From JACCSI01 sp035575715 (lineage in GTDB: Bacteria; Acidobacteriota; Vicinamibacteria; Vicinamibacterales; UBA2999), in contig DATLXN010000034.1 in NCBI GenBank assembly GCA_035575715.1, positions 62,001-126,000 of the forward strand: a stretch of 64,000 nt of DNA, written 5' to 3'. Every line of letters starts with the position of its first letter. The stretch's first letter is position 1. Under the pieces are notes generated by a model. That model was not told the DNA's origin. It saw only the letters and a list, made by a program, of their open reading frames with translations, and ran no database searches. This document shows, one piece after another, positions 1 to 7,950 of this stretch. The position numbers and the translations under genes are program-made.

Positions 1-1
1 G

Positions 2-2575
2 TCGGATTACATGACCGGCGTGTGGCGCGCGATTGACCTGATGACCGTGCGCGATGCCGCGGTGGCCGACATCGTGCCGAAAATGTCCGAGCTGCAGGGT
101 TACGGCAACTTTGGCAATCCACGCCTGATTTACAACCTCGGCCATGCCGCGTTCGAGTTCATCGAAGCGCGATGGGGCAAGGAAGGCGTGCGCCAGTTCG
201 TCTTCGCGCTGCGCAAGAGCGTGATCGGCGGCGGCGAGAACGCGTTCAAGGAAGCGTTCGACATGGACGCCGAAGAGTGGGATCAGCAGTTCGACCGCTA
301 TCTGAAAGACCGCTTCAAGCCGTTCCGCGACAAGGAACGGCCAGCCGACTACGGCCGCGACCTGGCGCCGAACCCCGAGAAGACTCGCTACTCGCAGATT
401 TATTCCGTGGAGCCGTCGCCGTCCGGCGACCTGGTCGCCGCGATGAGCGGCAACCGCCGCGACCGCGAACTCGACATCCTGCTGCTGTCGACCAAGGACG
501 GAGCGGTGGTGCGCAACCTCACCAAGGGGTTCGACCAGAACCTCGGCTTTGAATCGATCCCCCAACCCGGCATGCGCTTCAATACCGTGCCGTGGATGTC
601 GTGGTCACCGCAAGGCGATCGTCTCGCCTACTTCGTGCGCACTGAAAAGGACCGGTCGCTGGTCCTGCAGAATGTCATTTCGCGAAAGATCGAAGTGCGG
701 ATTCCGATGCTGACCGTCGACTCGCCGGAATCGCCCGACATTTCCCCGGATGGACGCACCGTGGCGTTTGCGGCGGCGACGGGCATCGTCAACGACATCT
801 TCACGGTCAATCTCGAGACCAAGGAAGTCGTCAACCTCACCAAAGACGAATTCGCCGACTACTCGCCGACGTGGGCGCCGGATGGCCGGACGCTGGTCTA
901 CCTCAAACGCGTCAGCGGTAACGAAAAGTTATTCCGGCTCGACCTCGCGTCCGGCAAGAGCACGCAGCTGACCTTCGGCACCCACGACGACAGCGGCGCG
1001 CAGTTTGTCGATGCCGACACGCTGGTCTTTACCTCGACGGCCACCGACCCAGCCAAGCCCATTGATCCGGATGTCGCCAAGAACGGCACCGTGCACAACG
1101 TCTGGACCCTCAGCATCAAGACCGGTGAGTTGCAGCAATACACCGATGCCCTGGCCGGCAACTTCTCGCCGATCATTCTGAACGGACCGGACCCGAGGCG
1201 GATCGGCTTTGTCACCTACTACAAGGGTGAATACGGCTTGCATACGCTCGACCGCAAAGAGCCGATTGCCAAAGCGGCGTCGGCGGATTTCGGTGCCCCG
1301 GGACCGGTGATCGACTTCCAGGCGCCGATGACCCATACGCTGGTCGCCGAAAACCAAAAGAAAAAGGGCAAGTTCGAGAAGATGTTTCTCGACGGCCGCC
1401 CGCCGGTCAACGTCGGCGTGACCAGCGGGGGCGACTATTTCGGCGGCACCCAGGTCACCTTCACTGACGTGTTAGGCGATCAGCAATTCAGCATGTTTGC
1501 CGCGTCCGAGTCGCAGTACCGCACGATGTCGGTGAACTACCTGAACCTGGAGCAGCGGTTCCAGTACGCGGTGCAGGGGTTCTCGCAAACGCAGTTCTTC
1601 TACGGCCAACTCGATGGGCTGTTCTACGACCAGGGCTTCCTGCTCGATCGCGACCTGGCCGTCGCCACGCGCACCTTGCGTGGCGGCACCGCCTTCGGCA
1701 TCTACCCGTTCAATCGCTACCGTCGCGTGGAGTTCTCCGGCGGCGTGGTGAACTACCAGGAACGCTTCGATGATCCGGAAGTCGCCGCGTATTCGCAGCG
1801 CTTCCAGGAAGAACAATACGGCCGTCAGATCTTCAACAACGGGACGATGGTCCCGCTTGGAATCAGCTTCATCCAGGAAACGACGGTGTTCCGCGAGTTT
1901 GGACCACTCGCTGGCAGCACGGTCCGCGCGCACTACGAAGGGGCCCCCAAAATCGGCGACAAGACGTTGTCGCGCCAAACGGTCGACATCGATGCGCGCA
2001 AGTACTACCGTCTCGGGGGCAGCGGCTTGTTCGCGATGCGGGCGAAAGGTTTCCGCAGCTGGGGCGAGAACCCCGACTTCACCTATTTTGGTGGCAATTC
2101 CGAAATGCGTGGCTACGACTACCGCTCGTTCCTCGGGCAGGATGCGTTCTTCCTCAATGCCGAACTGCGCTTTCCGCTGATTGAAGCGATGGCGACCCCG
2201 ATCGGGATCCTCGGTGGCATTCGCGGCACGCTGTTCGCCAACTTCGGTGGCGCCAGTTTCGGTGACACGGGGTTCAAACCGTATCGGAATGACGACACCA
2301 TCGAGACGCCGATCATCCGCACCGTCCAAACGCAGACTGCCATTGTCCCGGTCTTTGGCGAGCCACGCGTGGTGTCGGGGCTCCGGCTGATCGATTCGCG
2401 GGCGTCTTACGGGGTCAGTCTCCAGACGTTTGCGCTGGGTTTCCCGGTCCACGTCGACTGGTCATGGCGCACACTCCTCAACCCGGGTTGGGAAGACGTG
2501 GTGTTCGCGCAGCAGGGTGGCAGCGCCGCCTTCCGGAAGCCCAAGGTCACGTTGTGGATCGGCTACGACTTCTAA
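2..2575 (+). CDS. TolB/WD40-like propeller plus BamA-like outer-membrane barrel protein (5' partial)
   Basis: The frame is open to the left edge, so the ATG at 11 is probably internal and the gene starts outside the window. The first ~110 residues resemble the end of a peptidase-MA-like region. Residues ~120-420 hold TolB/PD40-type propeller repeats, with recurring phrases such as SPDGRTVAFAA and WAPDGRTLVYL. From ~470 to the end the protein is rich in alternating aromatic/glycine strands and finishes in an aromatic residue (WIGYDF), as Omp85/BamA-family barrels do. The likely place is the outer membrane with a periplasmic propeller. The family occurs in Acidobacteriota and Gemmatimonadota; its substrate is unknown. 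A thioesterase follows 11 bp downstream and looks unrelated. The domain call is good and the function is open. Confidence 0.8.
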   Translation, partial: SDYMTGVWRAIDLMTVRDAAVADIVPKMSELQGYGNFGNPRLIYNLGHAAFEFIEARWGKEGVRQFVFALRKSVIGGGENAFKEAFDMDAEEWDQQFDRYLKDRFKPFRDKERPADYGRDLAPNPEKTRYSQIYSVEPSPSGDLVAAMSGNRRDRELDILLLSTKDGAVVRNLTKGFDQNLGFESIPQPGMRFNTVPWMSWSPQGDRLAYFVRTEKDRSLVLQNVISRKIEVRIPMLTVDSPESPDISPDGRTVAFAAATGIVNDIFTVNLETKEVVNLTKDEFADYSPTWAPDGRTLVYLKRVSGNEKLFRLDLASGKSTQLTFGTHDDSGAQFVDADTLVFTSTATDPAKPIDPDVAKNGTVHNVWTLSIKTGELQQYTDALAGNFSPIILNGPDPRRIGFVTYYKGEYGLHTLDRKEPIAKAASADFGAPGPVIDFQAPMTHTLVAENQKKKGKFEKMFLDGRPPVNVGVTSGGDYFGGTQVTFTDVLGDQQFSMFAASESQYRTMSVNYLNLEQRFQYAVQGFSQTQFFYGQLDGLFYDQGFLLDRDLAVATRTLRGGTAFGIYPFNRYRRVEFSGGVVNYQERFDDPEVAAYSQRFQEEQYGRQIFNNGTMVPLGISFIQETTVFREFGPLAGSTVRAHYEGAPKIGDKTLSRQTVDIDARKYYRLGGSGLFAMRAKGFRSWGENPDFTYFGGNSEMRGYDYRSFLGQDAFFLNAELRFPLIEAMATPIGILGGIRGTLFANFGGASFGDTGFKPYRNDDTIETPIIRTVQTQTAIVPVFGEPRVVSGLRLIDSRASYGVSLQTFALGFPVHVDWSWRTLLNPGWEDVVFAQQGGSAAFRKPKVTLWIGYDF

Positions 2576-2586
2576 AGAGTCACCAG

Positions 2587-3087
2587 TTGACTGTTGCCAG
2601 TTCAAAAGGGGCGCGGAGGTCTCCAAAGCGCTGGCAGGACTCGGCCAGCGAAACGGCGCAAGTCGTTCTGCCCAACGATTCCAATCCCCTCGGCTACATT
2701 CTCGGCGGCACGGTGATGCACATGATCGACATCACTGGCGCGATCGCGTGTCATCGCCACACCAATAGCCTGGCGCTGACCGCGGGCGTCGACAGCCTCG
2801 ACTTCCTGCACCCGATTAAAGTCGGCGACATCATCATCCTCAAATCGCGAGTGACGGCGACCTTCGGCACCTCGCTCGAAGTCGAAGTCGAAGTGTTCTC
2901 GGAAGCCATCACCAGCGGCGAGCGCAAGCTGACCAGCCGCGCCTATCTCACCTTTGTCTCGCTCGATGATCGCGGCAAGCCGAAGGCGGTGGCGCCGCTC
3001 CTGGTCGAGGGGCCTGCGGATGAAGAACTTCATCAACAGGCTCACCAGAGACGAGCCGAGCGGCTGGCGCGAAAGGTGAAGACCTAG
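2587..3087 (+). CDS. Acyl-CoA thioesterase, hotdog fold (YciA/BFIT-like)
   Basis: Predicted 166-residue hotdog thioesterase that hydrolyses acyl-CoA to free acid and CoA in the cytoplasm. The hallmark run PNDSNPLGYILGG followed by VMHMIDITGAIACHRH is clear, and the Asp of MIDI lies in the usual catalytic helix. The second strand block (FLHPIKVGDIIILKSRV) and the acidic VEVEVFSE strand also fit the family. The start is chosen as TTG at 2587, because relatives begin just before a KR-x-x-DSASE segment; starting at ATG 2464 would place 40 meaningless residues inside the upstream gene. The stop overlaps the stop of the convergent downstream gene in the palindrome CTAG. The acyl chain specificity cannot be read from sequence. 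Confidence 0.82.
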   Translation: MTVASSKGARRSPKRWQDSASETAQVVLPNDSNPLGYILGGTVMHMIDITGAIACHRHTNSLALTAGVDSLDFLHPIKVGDIIILKSRVTATFGTSLEVEVEVFSEAITSGERKLTSRAYLTFVSLDDRGKPKAVAPLLVEGPADEELHQQAHQRRAERLARKVKT

Positions 3088-4592
3088 TTGGTAGCCTTGG
3101 TCATCCGCATCTCGCTGCGAGCCAGGTCGAGCGACACGCGGTAGGGGCTGAGGAACTTGTGGCCGACGATTCCCCCCACCTCGAAGCCAAGCAGCACGCT
3201 CGGCGCACGCAGGTTCAGCACCACGACCGAAAAATTCTGAAACGCAATGTCGTTGAACTTCAAGTTCACGCCCGGCATCAGGAAGGCCTCGCGGTCCCAC
3301 CCGGAGGTGCCATAGACCTTGAGCGGAATTTTTCGGCCCATCTGCTGATTGAGTGAATCAGCGGTCGCCGTGCTGATCGAGATCACTTCCCCGCCGGTAT
3401 CGACGACGAAGTAGGTCGGCTTGATGCCATTGATCACCCCGCGGACCATCGATAAGCGATGGTGGCGCATGGCCAGGGTGAAGTCTGCCGGTTCCTGCGG
3501 CAGCGTCTGGCCGAGCGTCAAGGTGCTCCTGGCGTAGTCGATGGTCATCGACAGGCCCAGTGCCAGCGGCGAGAAGCTCTCAGTTTCGCGTTTGGGAATG
3601 CCGCGGAGCGCCGGCGCCTTGATCAGCACCGGCACGTTCTCGATTTTCAGCGTGCCGATTTCGAACTGGTCGATCCGCCCGAGCTGGAGACCGCGCAGAC
3701 CAACCTCGCCGACACCGGCGCTGAGGGTATATGTGATCGGCCGGACGTTGCCCGACGAGGCGGTCTGGCGCGAGATGGTGGTTTGCTCGGACCCGGTATC
3801 GAGAACGAAGTCCTGCAAGCGCCCACCATTGACGCGCGCCTTGACAATGACTTTGTCGTCGACCAGCTTGAAGGCGACGGTGTGCAGGCGCCCGATGGCC
3901 AGGTCATCAAGTTTGAGCGGCTGCCGTTCGCCGAACGATTTGAGGAACCGGACCTGCGAACGTGACCACGCCGCCTTATCGCTGCGATCCTTGTTGGGCA
4001 ACAAGTTGATGTAGTTATTGAACGCCGCCGCCGCCTGCTCATACTGCCCCATGCGTTCGTAGATCGCGCCCACGGTATGGTGCAATTCGCCGTCGCGCGG
4101 CGACGACTTCAGCGCGGCCTGCGCTTCGGTGATGGCGTCCTCGAGGCGGGATTGCGACGTCAGCGCGCGCGCCAGTCCGTGACGGGCCCGCGCTGACTCC
4201 GGGGCAATGGCCAACGCGTCACGCCAACCGCCCTCTGCTTCGTCAAACAAGCCGGCCGACCACAGCGCATCGGCGGCCGCCGACAGCGCTTCGGGATGGC
4301 GTGGCGCCAGCGACCGCAGTGACGCGGCTTCCCGCTGTGCGTCCTGAAACAACCCAATCCGCAGCGCCGTGCGGACAAATCCGATCCGGGCGGTCAACGC
4401 GACCGAACTGTCCGTTGCCTGACTGGCCTTGCGAAACGCTTCCATTGCTTCGTTGAAGCGCGTTTCTTCGAACAACAGATTCGCCAGTTGCAGTTGCACC
4501 TCCGCGTCATCGACCGTCGTCGACGCATGGGGCGCGGACAGGAGGGCCGCACAGGCGGCAGCAGTAAGAGCCCAGCGCCGGAACGTATTCAT
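3084..4592 (-). CDS. Exported TPR protein with two aspartyl-protease (retropepsin-like) domains
   Basis: 502 residues. A signal peptide (residues 1-23, ending SAPHAS) is followed by about four TPR-like helical repeats at ~28-200. Two retropepsin-like domains come next, each with a DTG catalytic triad motif (D265-TG-S and D398-TG-G). Each has the hydrophobic-hydrophobic-DTG setting (FVLDTGSEQTTIS and YFVVDTGGEVISIS) expected of aspartic proteases. Retropepsin-like domains normally dimerise; two in one chain could make an internal pseudo-dimer, as pepsins do. An AGAGGA ribosome site lies 5 nt before the ATG. The likely place is the periplasm or cell surface and the substrate is unknown. The gene converges on the thioesterase with a 4-bp overlap. 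Confidence 0.8.
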   Translation of the reverse strand: MNTFRRWALTAAACAALLSAPHASTTVDDAEVQLQLANLLFEETRFNEAMEAFRKASQATDSSVALTARIGFVRTALRIGLFQDAQREAASLRSLAPRHPEALSAAADALWSAGLFDEAEGGWRDALAIAPESARARHGLARALTSQSRLEDAITEAQAALKSSPRDGELHHTVGAIYERMGQYEQAAAAFNNYINLLPNKDRSDKAAWSRSQVRFLKSFGERQPLKLDDLAIGRLHTVAFKLVDDKVIVKARVNGGRLQDFVLDTGSEQTTISRQTASSGNVRPITYTLSAGVGEVGLRGLQLGRIDQFEIGTLKIENVPVLIKAPALRGIPKRETESFSPLALGLSMTIDYARSTLTLGQTLPQEPADFTLAMRHHRLSMVRGVINGIKPTYFVVDTGGEVISISTATADSLNQQMGRKIPLKVYGTSGWDREAFLMPGVNLKFNDIAFQNFSVVVLNLRAPSVLLGFEVGGIVGHKFLSPYRVSLDLARSEMRMTKATN

Positions 4593-4654
4593 CTCGATCC
4601 TCTGTGCACGTGAACCCCGGGGCGCACCGGTCCACGGAAGTGGCTCATGCTAGC

Positions 4655-4915
4655 TCACTTCTGGAAATGGTTCGCGTTGATTTCGATGTAGCTCTTCCAC
4701 TTGTCGGGCACTTCGTCGAGAGCAAAGATCGCCTCGACCGGGCACGCCGGCACACAGGCGCCGCAATCGATACACTCGTCAGGGTGAATAAACAGTTGTG
4801 TCACTGCGTCGAAATCGCCTTCGTCTTTGCGCGGATGAATACAGTCCACCGGGCACACGTCCACACACGCTGAGTCTTTTGTCCCGATACACGGTTCGGT
4901 AATGATGTAAGCCAA
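4655..4915 (-). CDS. Small two-cluster ferredoxin (FdxA-like, 4Fe-4S/7Fe type)
   Basis: 86-residue electron carrier. Cysteines C9, C17 and C21 (ending CP) plus C48, C51, C54 and C58 (CxxCxxCxxxCP) match the seven-iron/two-cluster ferredoxins related to Azotobacter FdI. An extra C25 sits in CPVDC, as it does in that family. The start is TTG at 4915: a GGGAGG ribosome site lies 6 nt upstream on the minus strand and the protein then begins MAYIITEPC, as homologues do. Longer in-frame extensions add a basic N-terminus that does not fit. It is the first gene after a divergent gap with nothing metabolic beside it, so its redox partner is unknown. The box oxygenase genes ~10 kb away need a reductant, but a link is only speculation. 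Confidence 0.88.
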   Translation of the reverse strand: MAYIITEPCIGTKDSACVDVCPVDCIHPRKDEGDFDAVTQLFIHPDECIDCGACVPACPVEAIFALDEVPDKWKSYIEINANHFQK

Positions 4916-4961
4916 CCCAAGCCTCCCAAATAAACGTTGTCGCCTTGCCCGCTCATCGAGC

Positions 4962-5729
4962 TCACGCGGTTCCCGTTCGTATTTCGTCGTCAAGCGTCCC
5001 GCCCAACCGCATCGAAATCCGGCGCGCCAGATCCCATGCACCGCGGTGATGCTCGGTCAGGATCGGCCGATCGTCGCGGCCATGTCCAAAAACGCCGACC
5101 CGCGCCACTTCACGGCCGGTGTAGTCGCGCACCGGCGCACAGGTGCAAAACAACCGCTGCATCGCATCCGGTTCAACCGGCGGCGGCCCGAGCCGCACCA
5201 CGGTCGCCTCGGCTCGTGCCACGTCTTCCGAGTTCACCAACCGGAGGCAACTGAGTCGCCGGGTGGCCTGCCGCGGCGAAAAATACAGGGCGCAGTGCCC
5301 CGGCATTTCCTTGCCATAGACCGTGTGCATCGCCACCGCATCGGGCCCGGTCGCCCAGAGATAAGTGACTTCACCGGATGCCGGGATTGAAATGAAGCCC
5401 CGGTGCGCAGTCCGCAAAATGTAGCTGCGCATAATCGGATATGCGTGGAGGCGCACTTCGGAGCGGCCAAGCGACCGGAAACTCAAATCCAGCATCTTCA
5501 AGGTCAGCGCATAGCGCTGCGTGTCGTCGTCCTGGCGAACGTAACCGCGACGCTTGAGCAACCCGAGTAGACGGTGGACCGTCGACGGCGGCTGACGCAG
5601 TGCGCGCGCCAGGTCCGACAGACTCATGCCGAGCGGCGTGCCGCTCAGCACTTCACAGACCTCGAGTGCCTTGTCGACTGAAGTCATGCCGGCGCTGACG
5701 GCTGGCGTCTGAGGGATGTTTGATTCCAC
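4962..5729 (-). CDS. IclR-family transcriptional regulator
   Basis: A winged helix-turn-helix lies at ~16-75 from the GTG start (SVDKALEVCEVL, then SLSDLARALRQPPSTVHRLLGLLKRRGYV), followed by an IclR effector domain. The effector half is less canonical than usual but keeps the aromatic/hydrophobic layout and the CTCAPVRDYTG strand that corresponds to the family's conserved AAPV-D segment. Starts at GTG 5729 or ATG 5687 are both possible; neither has a strong ribosome site, and the longer form is given. The gene is divergent from the Ser/Thr kinase at 5817. A palindrome at 5734-5748 lies just upstream and could be an autoregulatory operator. IclR regulators often control catabolic genes, but no obvious target lies next to it. 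Confidence 0.82.
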   Translation of the reverse strand: MESNIPQTPAVSAGMTSVDKALEVCEVLSGTPLGMSLSDLARALRQPPSTVHRLLGLLKRRGYVRQDDDTQRYALTLKMLDLSFRSLGRSEVRLHAYPIMRSYILRTAHRGFISIPASGEVTYLWATGPDAVAMHTVYGKEMPGHCALYFSPRQATRRLSCLRLVNSEDVARAEATVVRLGPPPVEPDAMQRLFCTCAPVRDYTGREVARVGVFGHGRDDRPILTEHHRGAWDLARRISMRLGGTLDDEIRTGTA

Positions 5730-5733
5730 GGTA

Positions 5734-5748
5734 CGGAACGGCGTTTCG
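5734..5748. promoter_or_regulatory. Palindromic operator candidate upstream of the IclR gene
   Basis: CGGAACGGCGTTTCG reads as a 15-bp palindrome about a single central base, with six of seven arm positions symmetric. It sits 5 bp before the GTG start of the IclR gene, in the only gap between that gene and the divergent kinase gene. IclR proteins commonly bind 12-15 bp palindromes close to their own start. It is a prediction by symmetry and position only. Confidence 0.4.
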
Positions 5749-5816
5749 AACTTCTGACTGTAGCGGTGGCTCCAGGGGGTGTCAAGGAGACGGAAGCAGG
5801 TTGACGCTGGGGAAAG

Positions 5817-7364
5817 ATGGACCATACGATCACCGTCGGCGTGTCCACTGCCCCGATCGGTCAAACTCTCGGTCAATACCGGATCGTCGAAGAACTCGGC
5901 GCCGGCGGGATGGGTGTCGTCTACAAGGCGCAAGATACCCGGCTGGGCCGTCTGGTCGCGCTCAAGGTGCTGCCTCAGTCAACGGCCCGGGACGACGAGT
6001 CGGTGGACCGGTTTCGACGCGAAGCACGAACCGCGTCCAGCCTCAATCACGCCAACATCTGCACGATCTACAGCTTCGATGAGCACGAGGGCCAGCTGTT
6101 TCTGGCGATGGAGTTGCTCGAAGGCGAACCGCTCGACCGGAAGTTATCGGGCCGGCCGTTCGATCTGAAGACGATCCTCGAACTCGGCACGCAGGTGGCG
6201 GACGCCCTTGAGTGTGCGCATTCTGAAGGCATCCTCCACCGCGACATCAAGCCGGCAAACATTTTTCTCACACGCCGCCGCCAGATCAAAGTGCTCGACT
6301 TCGGATTCGCCAAGCTGGCGCCGGGCTATGGCCGGAAGCGTCACGCGCACGATGCGCAGCCGACCGCGCACTTCTCGAGCATGGCCGGGACGACCGTCGG
6401 GACCATTGCCTATATGTCGCCCGAGCAGGCTCGCGGCGAAGATCTCGACCCGCGGACCGACCTGTTTTCATTTGGCGTGGTGCTTTATGAGATGGCGACC
6501 GGGCGTCAAAGCTTTCCCGGCGCGACGACCGCGGTCATTTTTGACGGGATCCTGAATCGCGAACCGCTCCGGCCGAGCACATTAAACCCCGCACTCCCGA
6601 CCGAGCTGGACCGGATTATCTCGAAAGCGCTCGAGAAGGAACGGACGCTGCGCTATCAAACCGCAGCCGACATGCGCGCCGACCTCCAGCGCCTGTTGCG
6701 TGACTCGAGCTCGCACCGCATTGCCATGCCAGAGGGCTTCGGCGAGGAGTCGTCGGCGACCGTCGTGATGCCGTCCGGGAGTCGTGCACCAATCCGGATC
6801 TCCGACTCGGTCGCGGGAATCGACGCGGCCACCAGCGGCGCAGTGCCCCCTCCCTCGCCGGTGACGCCGCACCCGACCCGGATCCTCACTTCGTCACCGC
6901 CGATGTGGAACTCGCCCAGGATGCTGGCCGGCGCGGTAGCGGTGTTGATCATCGGGATTGCAGTGGCCGCCTTGGTGCGCACGCGACCTGAACCGGTCAA
7001 CGAATCCGCGCCGGCCGTCACCAGTCCGCCGGCCGTTTCCGCTGCGGCCGATCCCGGGGCTGCGCCGCCTTCGGCCGCTCCGCCCTCAGTCGTTCCAGGC
7101 GCGACAACTGCAGTGCCGACCACGCCGCCACGCCCCGCGAATACGGTCGCCGACGTCGTGGCGAACCAGCCGCCACCGGTCGCGCTCGTCTCGCCGCGCC
7201 CATCGCGCGGCAATGCGGCGGCCACAGAGCGACTCGAGGTTGCGCGCGCCAAGCTCGCGAACAATCTGCTCGAACCTGCCCTGAGCGACCTTCGTCAGGT
7301 GCTGGTCGACTTCCCGGGGACCGCGGCCGCGGCGGACGCCTCATTGATGTCCGCCGAGGTCTAA
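5817..7364 (+). CDS. Membrane Ser/Thr protein kinase, frameshifted before its TPR tail
   Basis: Hanks-type kinase with all core motifs: glycine loop GAGGMG, catalytic lysine K50 in ALKVL, HRD (141-143) in HRDIKPAN, DFG (161-163) and SPEQARGE for the activation segment end. A proline-rich linker leads to one membrane segment (~369-388), then a Pro/Ala-rich extracytoplasmic stretch that enters a TPR-like helix. The frame stops at 7362-7364, but the TPR sequence continues at once in the +1 frame to 7947. Removing one A from GTCTAACGAA joins them as V-Y-E-Q-L-G-R, giving a ~709-residue protein. A GGGGAAAG ribosome site precedes the ATG. The kinase probably phosphorylates cytoplasmic targets in response to a periplasmic or envelope signal; the target is unknown. 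Confidence 0.88.
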   Translation: MDHTITVGVSTAPIGQTLGQYRIVEELGAGGMGVVYKAQDTRLGRLVALKVLPQSTARDDESVDRFRREARTASSLNHANICTIYSFDEHEGQLFLAMELLEGEPLDRKLSGRPFDLKTILELGTQVADALECAHSEGILHRDIKPANIFLTRRRQIKVLDFGFAKLAPGYGRKRHAHDAQPTAHFSSMAGTTVGTIAYMSPEQARGEDLDPRTDLFSFGVVLYEMATGRQSFPGATTAVIFDGILNREPLRPSTLNPALPTELDRIISKALEKERTLRYQTAADMRADLQRLLRDSSSHRIAMPEGFGEESSATVVMPSGSRAPIRISDSVAGIDAATSGAVPPPSPVTPHPTRILTSSPPMWNSPRMLAGAVAVLIIGIAVAALVRTRPEPVNESAPAVTSPPAVSAAADPGAAPPSAAPPSVVPGATTAVPTTPPRPANTVADVVANQPPPVALVSPRPSRGNAAATERLEVARAKLANNLLEPALSDLRQVLVDFPGTAAAADASLMSAEV

Positions 7365-7947
7365 CGAACAACTTGGCCGCATCGATGACGCGATGGCTGC
7401 CCACGTCGAATTCTCTCAGCGCTTCGCGAACGACAGGCGGGCGGCAATGAGTAGATTGCGGCTGGCGGAGTTGACGTCGCTCTCGCGGCACCCGAACCGT
7501 GAGGCGGCCACGCGGGCGAGGTTGCATGAAGTAATCGTCAACTATCCGCGCACCCCTCAGGCGCTGCAGGCGTTGCAGATGAAGATTCGCATCGAGAATG
7601 GTCGCCGGCAGCGCGAGCTCGATCCGGTCCTCGGGGTGCAGGCCCCGGCGGTCGTTCCAAGCCTCCGGACGCTGACCGAACAGTTCCCGACATCGCCGTT
7701 CTCGATGACCGCGTTCAATCGACTCGCAGAGCTCTACACCGATATCGGCCAGTTTGAGCGGGCAGCCGCAGCGCTCGTCACATTGGGCACGAATTTTCCC
7801 CACAACCCTCATGACTCCTGGTTTCGCCTCGGTGAACTCTACGAGCGGCGCCTGAAAGATCCGGCACGAGCCCGAGACGCTTACTCTCGCGTGCCGGAAC
7901 GGTCATCGCGCTATCGCGACGCACAAAAGAAGCTAACGCAACGCTAG
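7363..7947 (+). pseudogene. Out-of-frame C-terminal TPR/tol-pal-like part of the kinase
   Basis: Reading from 7363 in the frame after the kinase stop gives NEQLGRIDDAMAAHVEF and then ~180 residues of helical repeats (for example FNRLAELYTDIGQFERAAAAL and WFRLGELYERRLKDPARARDAY). These resemble the TPR domains of YbgF/CpoB-like periplasmic proteins. There is no convincing separate start: the first ATG (7414) lies inside a repeat and has no ribosome site. The simplest reading is that this is the tail of the kinase gene, split by one extra base. If the extra base is a sequencing error, the gene is intact; if real, the sensor half is lost. Confidence 0.72.
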
Positions 7948-7950
7948 ACC

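Noticed and set aside
1472..2452. 326-residue open frame on the minus strand opposite the BamA-like gene
   Set aside because: High GC gives long antisense frames; it is Arg/Glu/Val/Ala-rich with no domain and shadows a clear gene.
7340..7400. Programmed ribosomal frameshift between kinase and TPR parts
   Set aside because: No slippery heptamer or downstream stimulatory hairpin is evident; a single extra base explains the break more simply.
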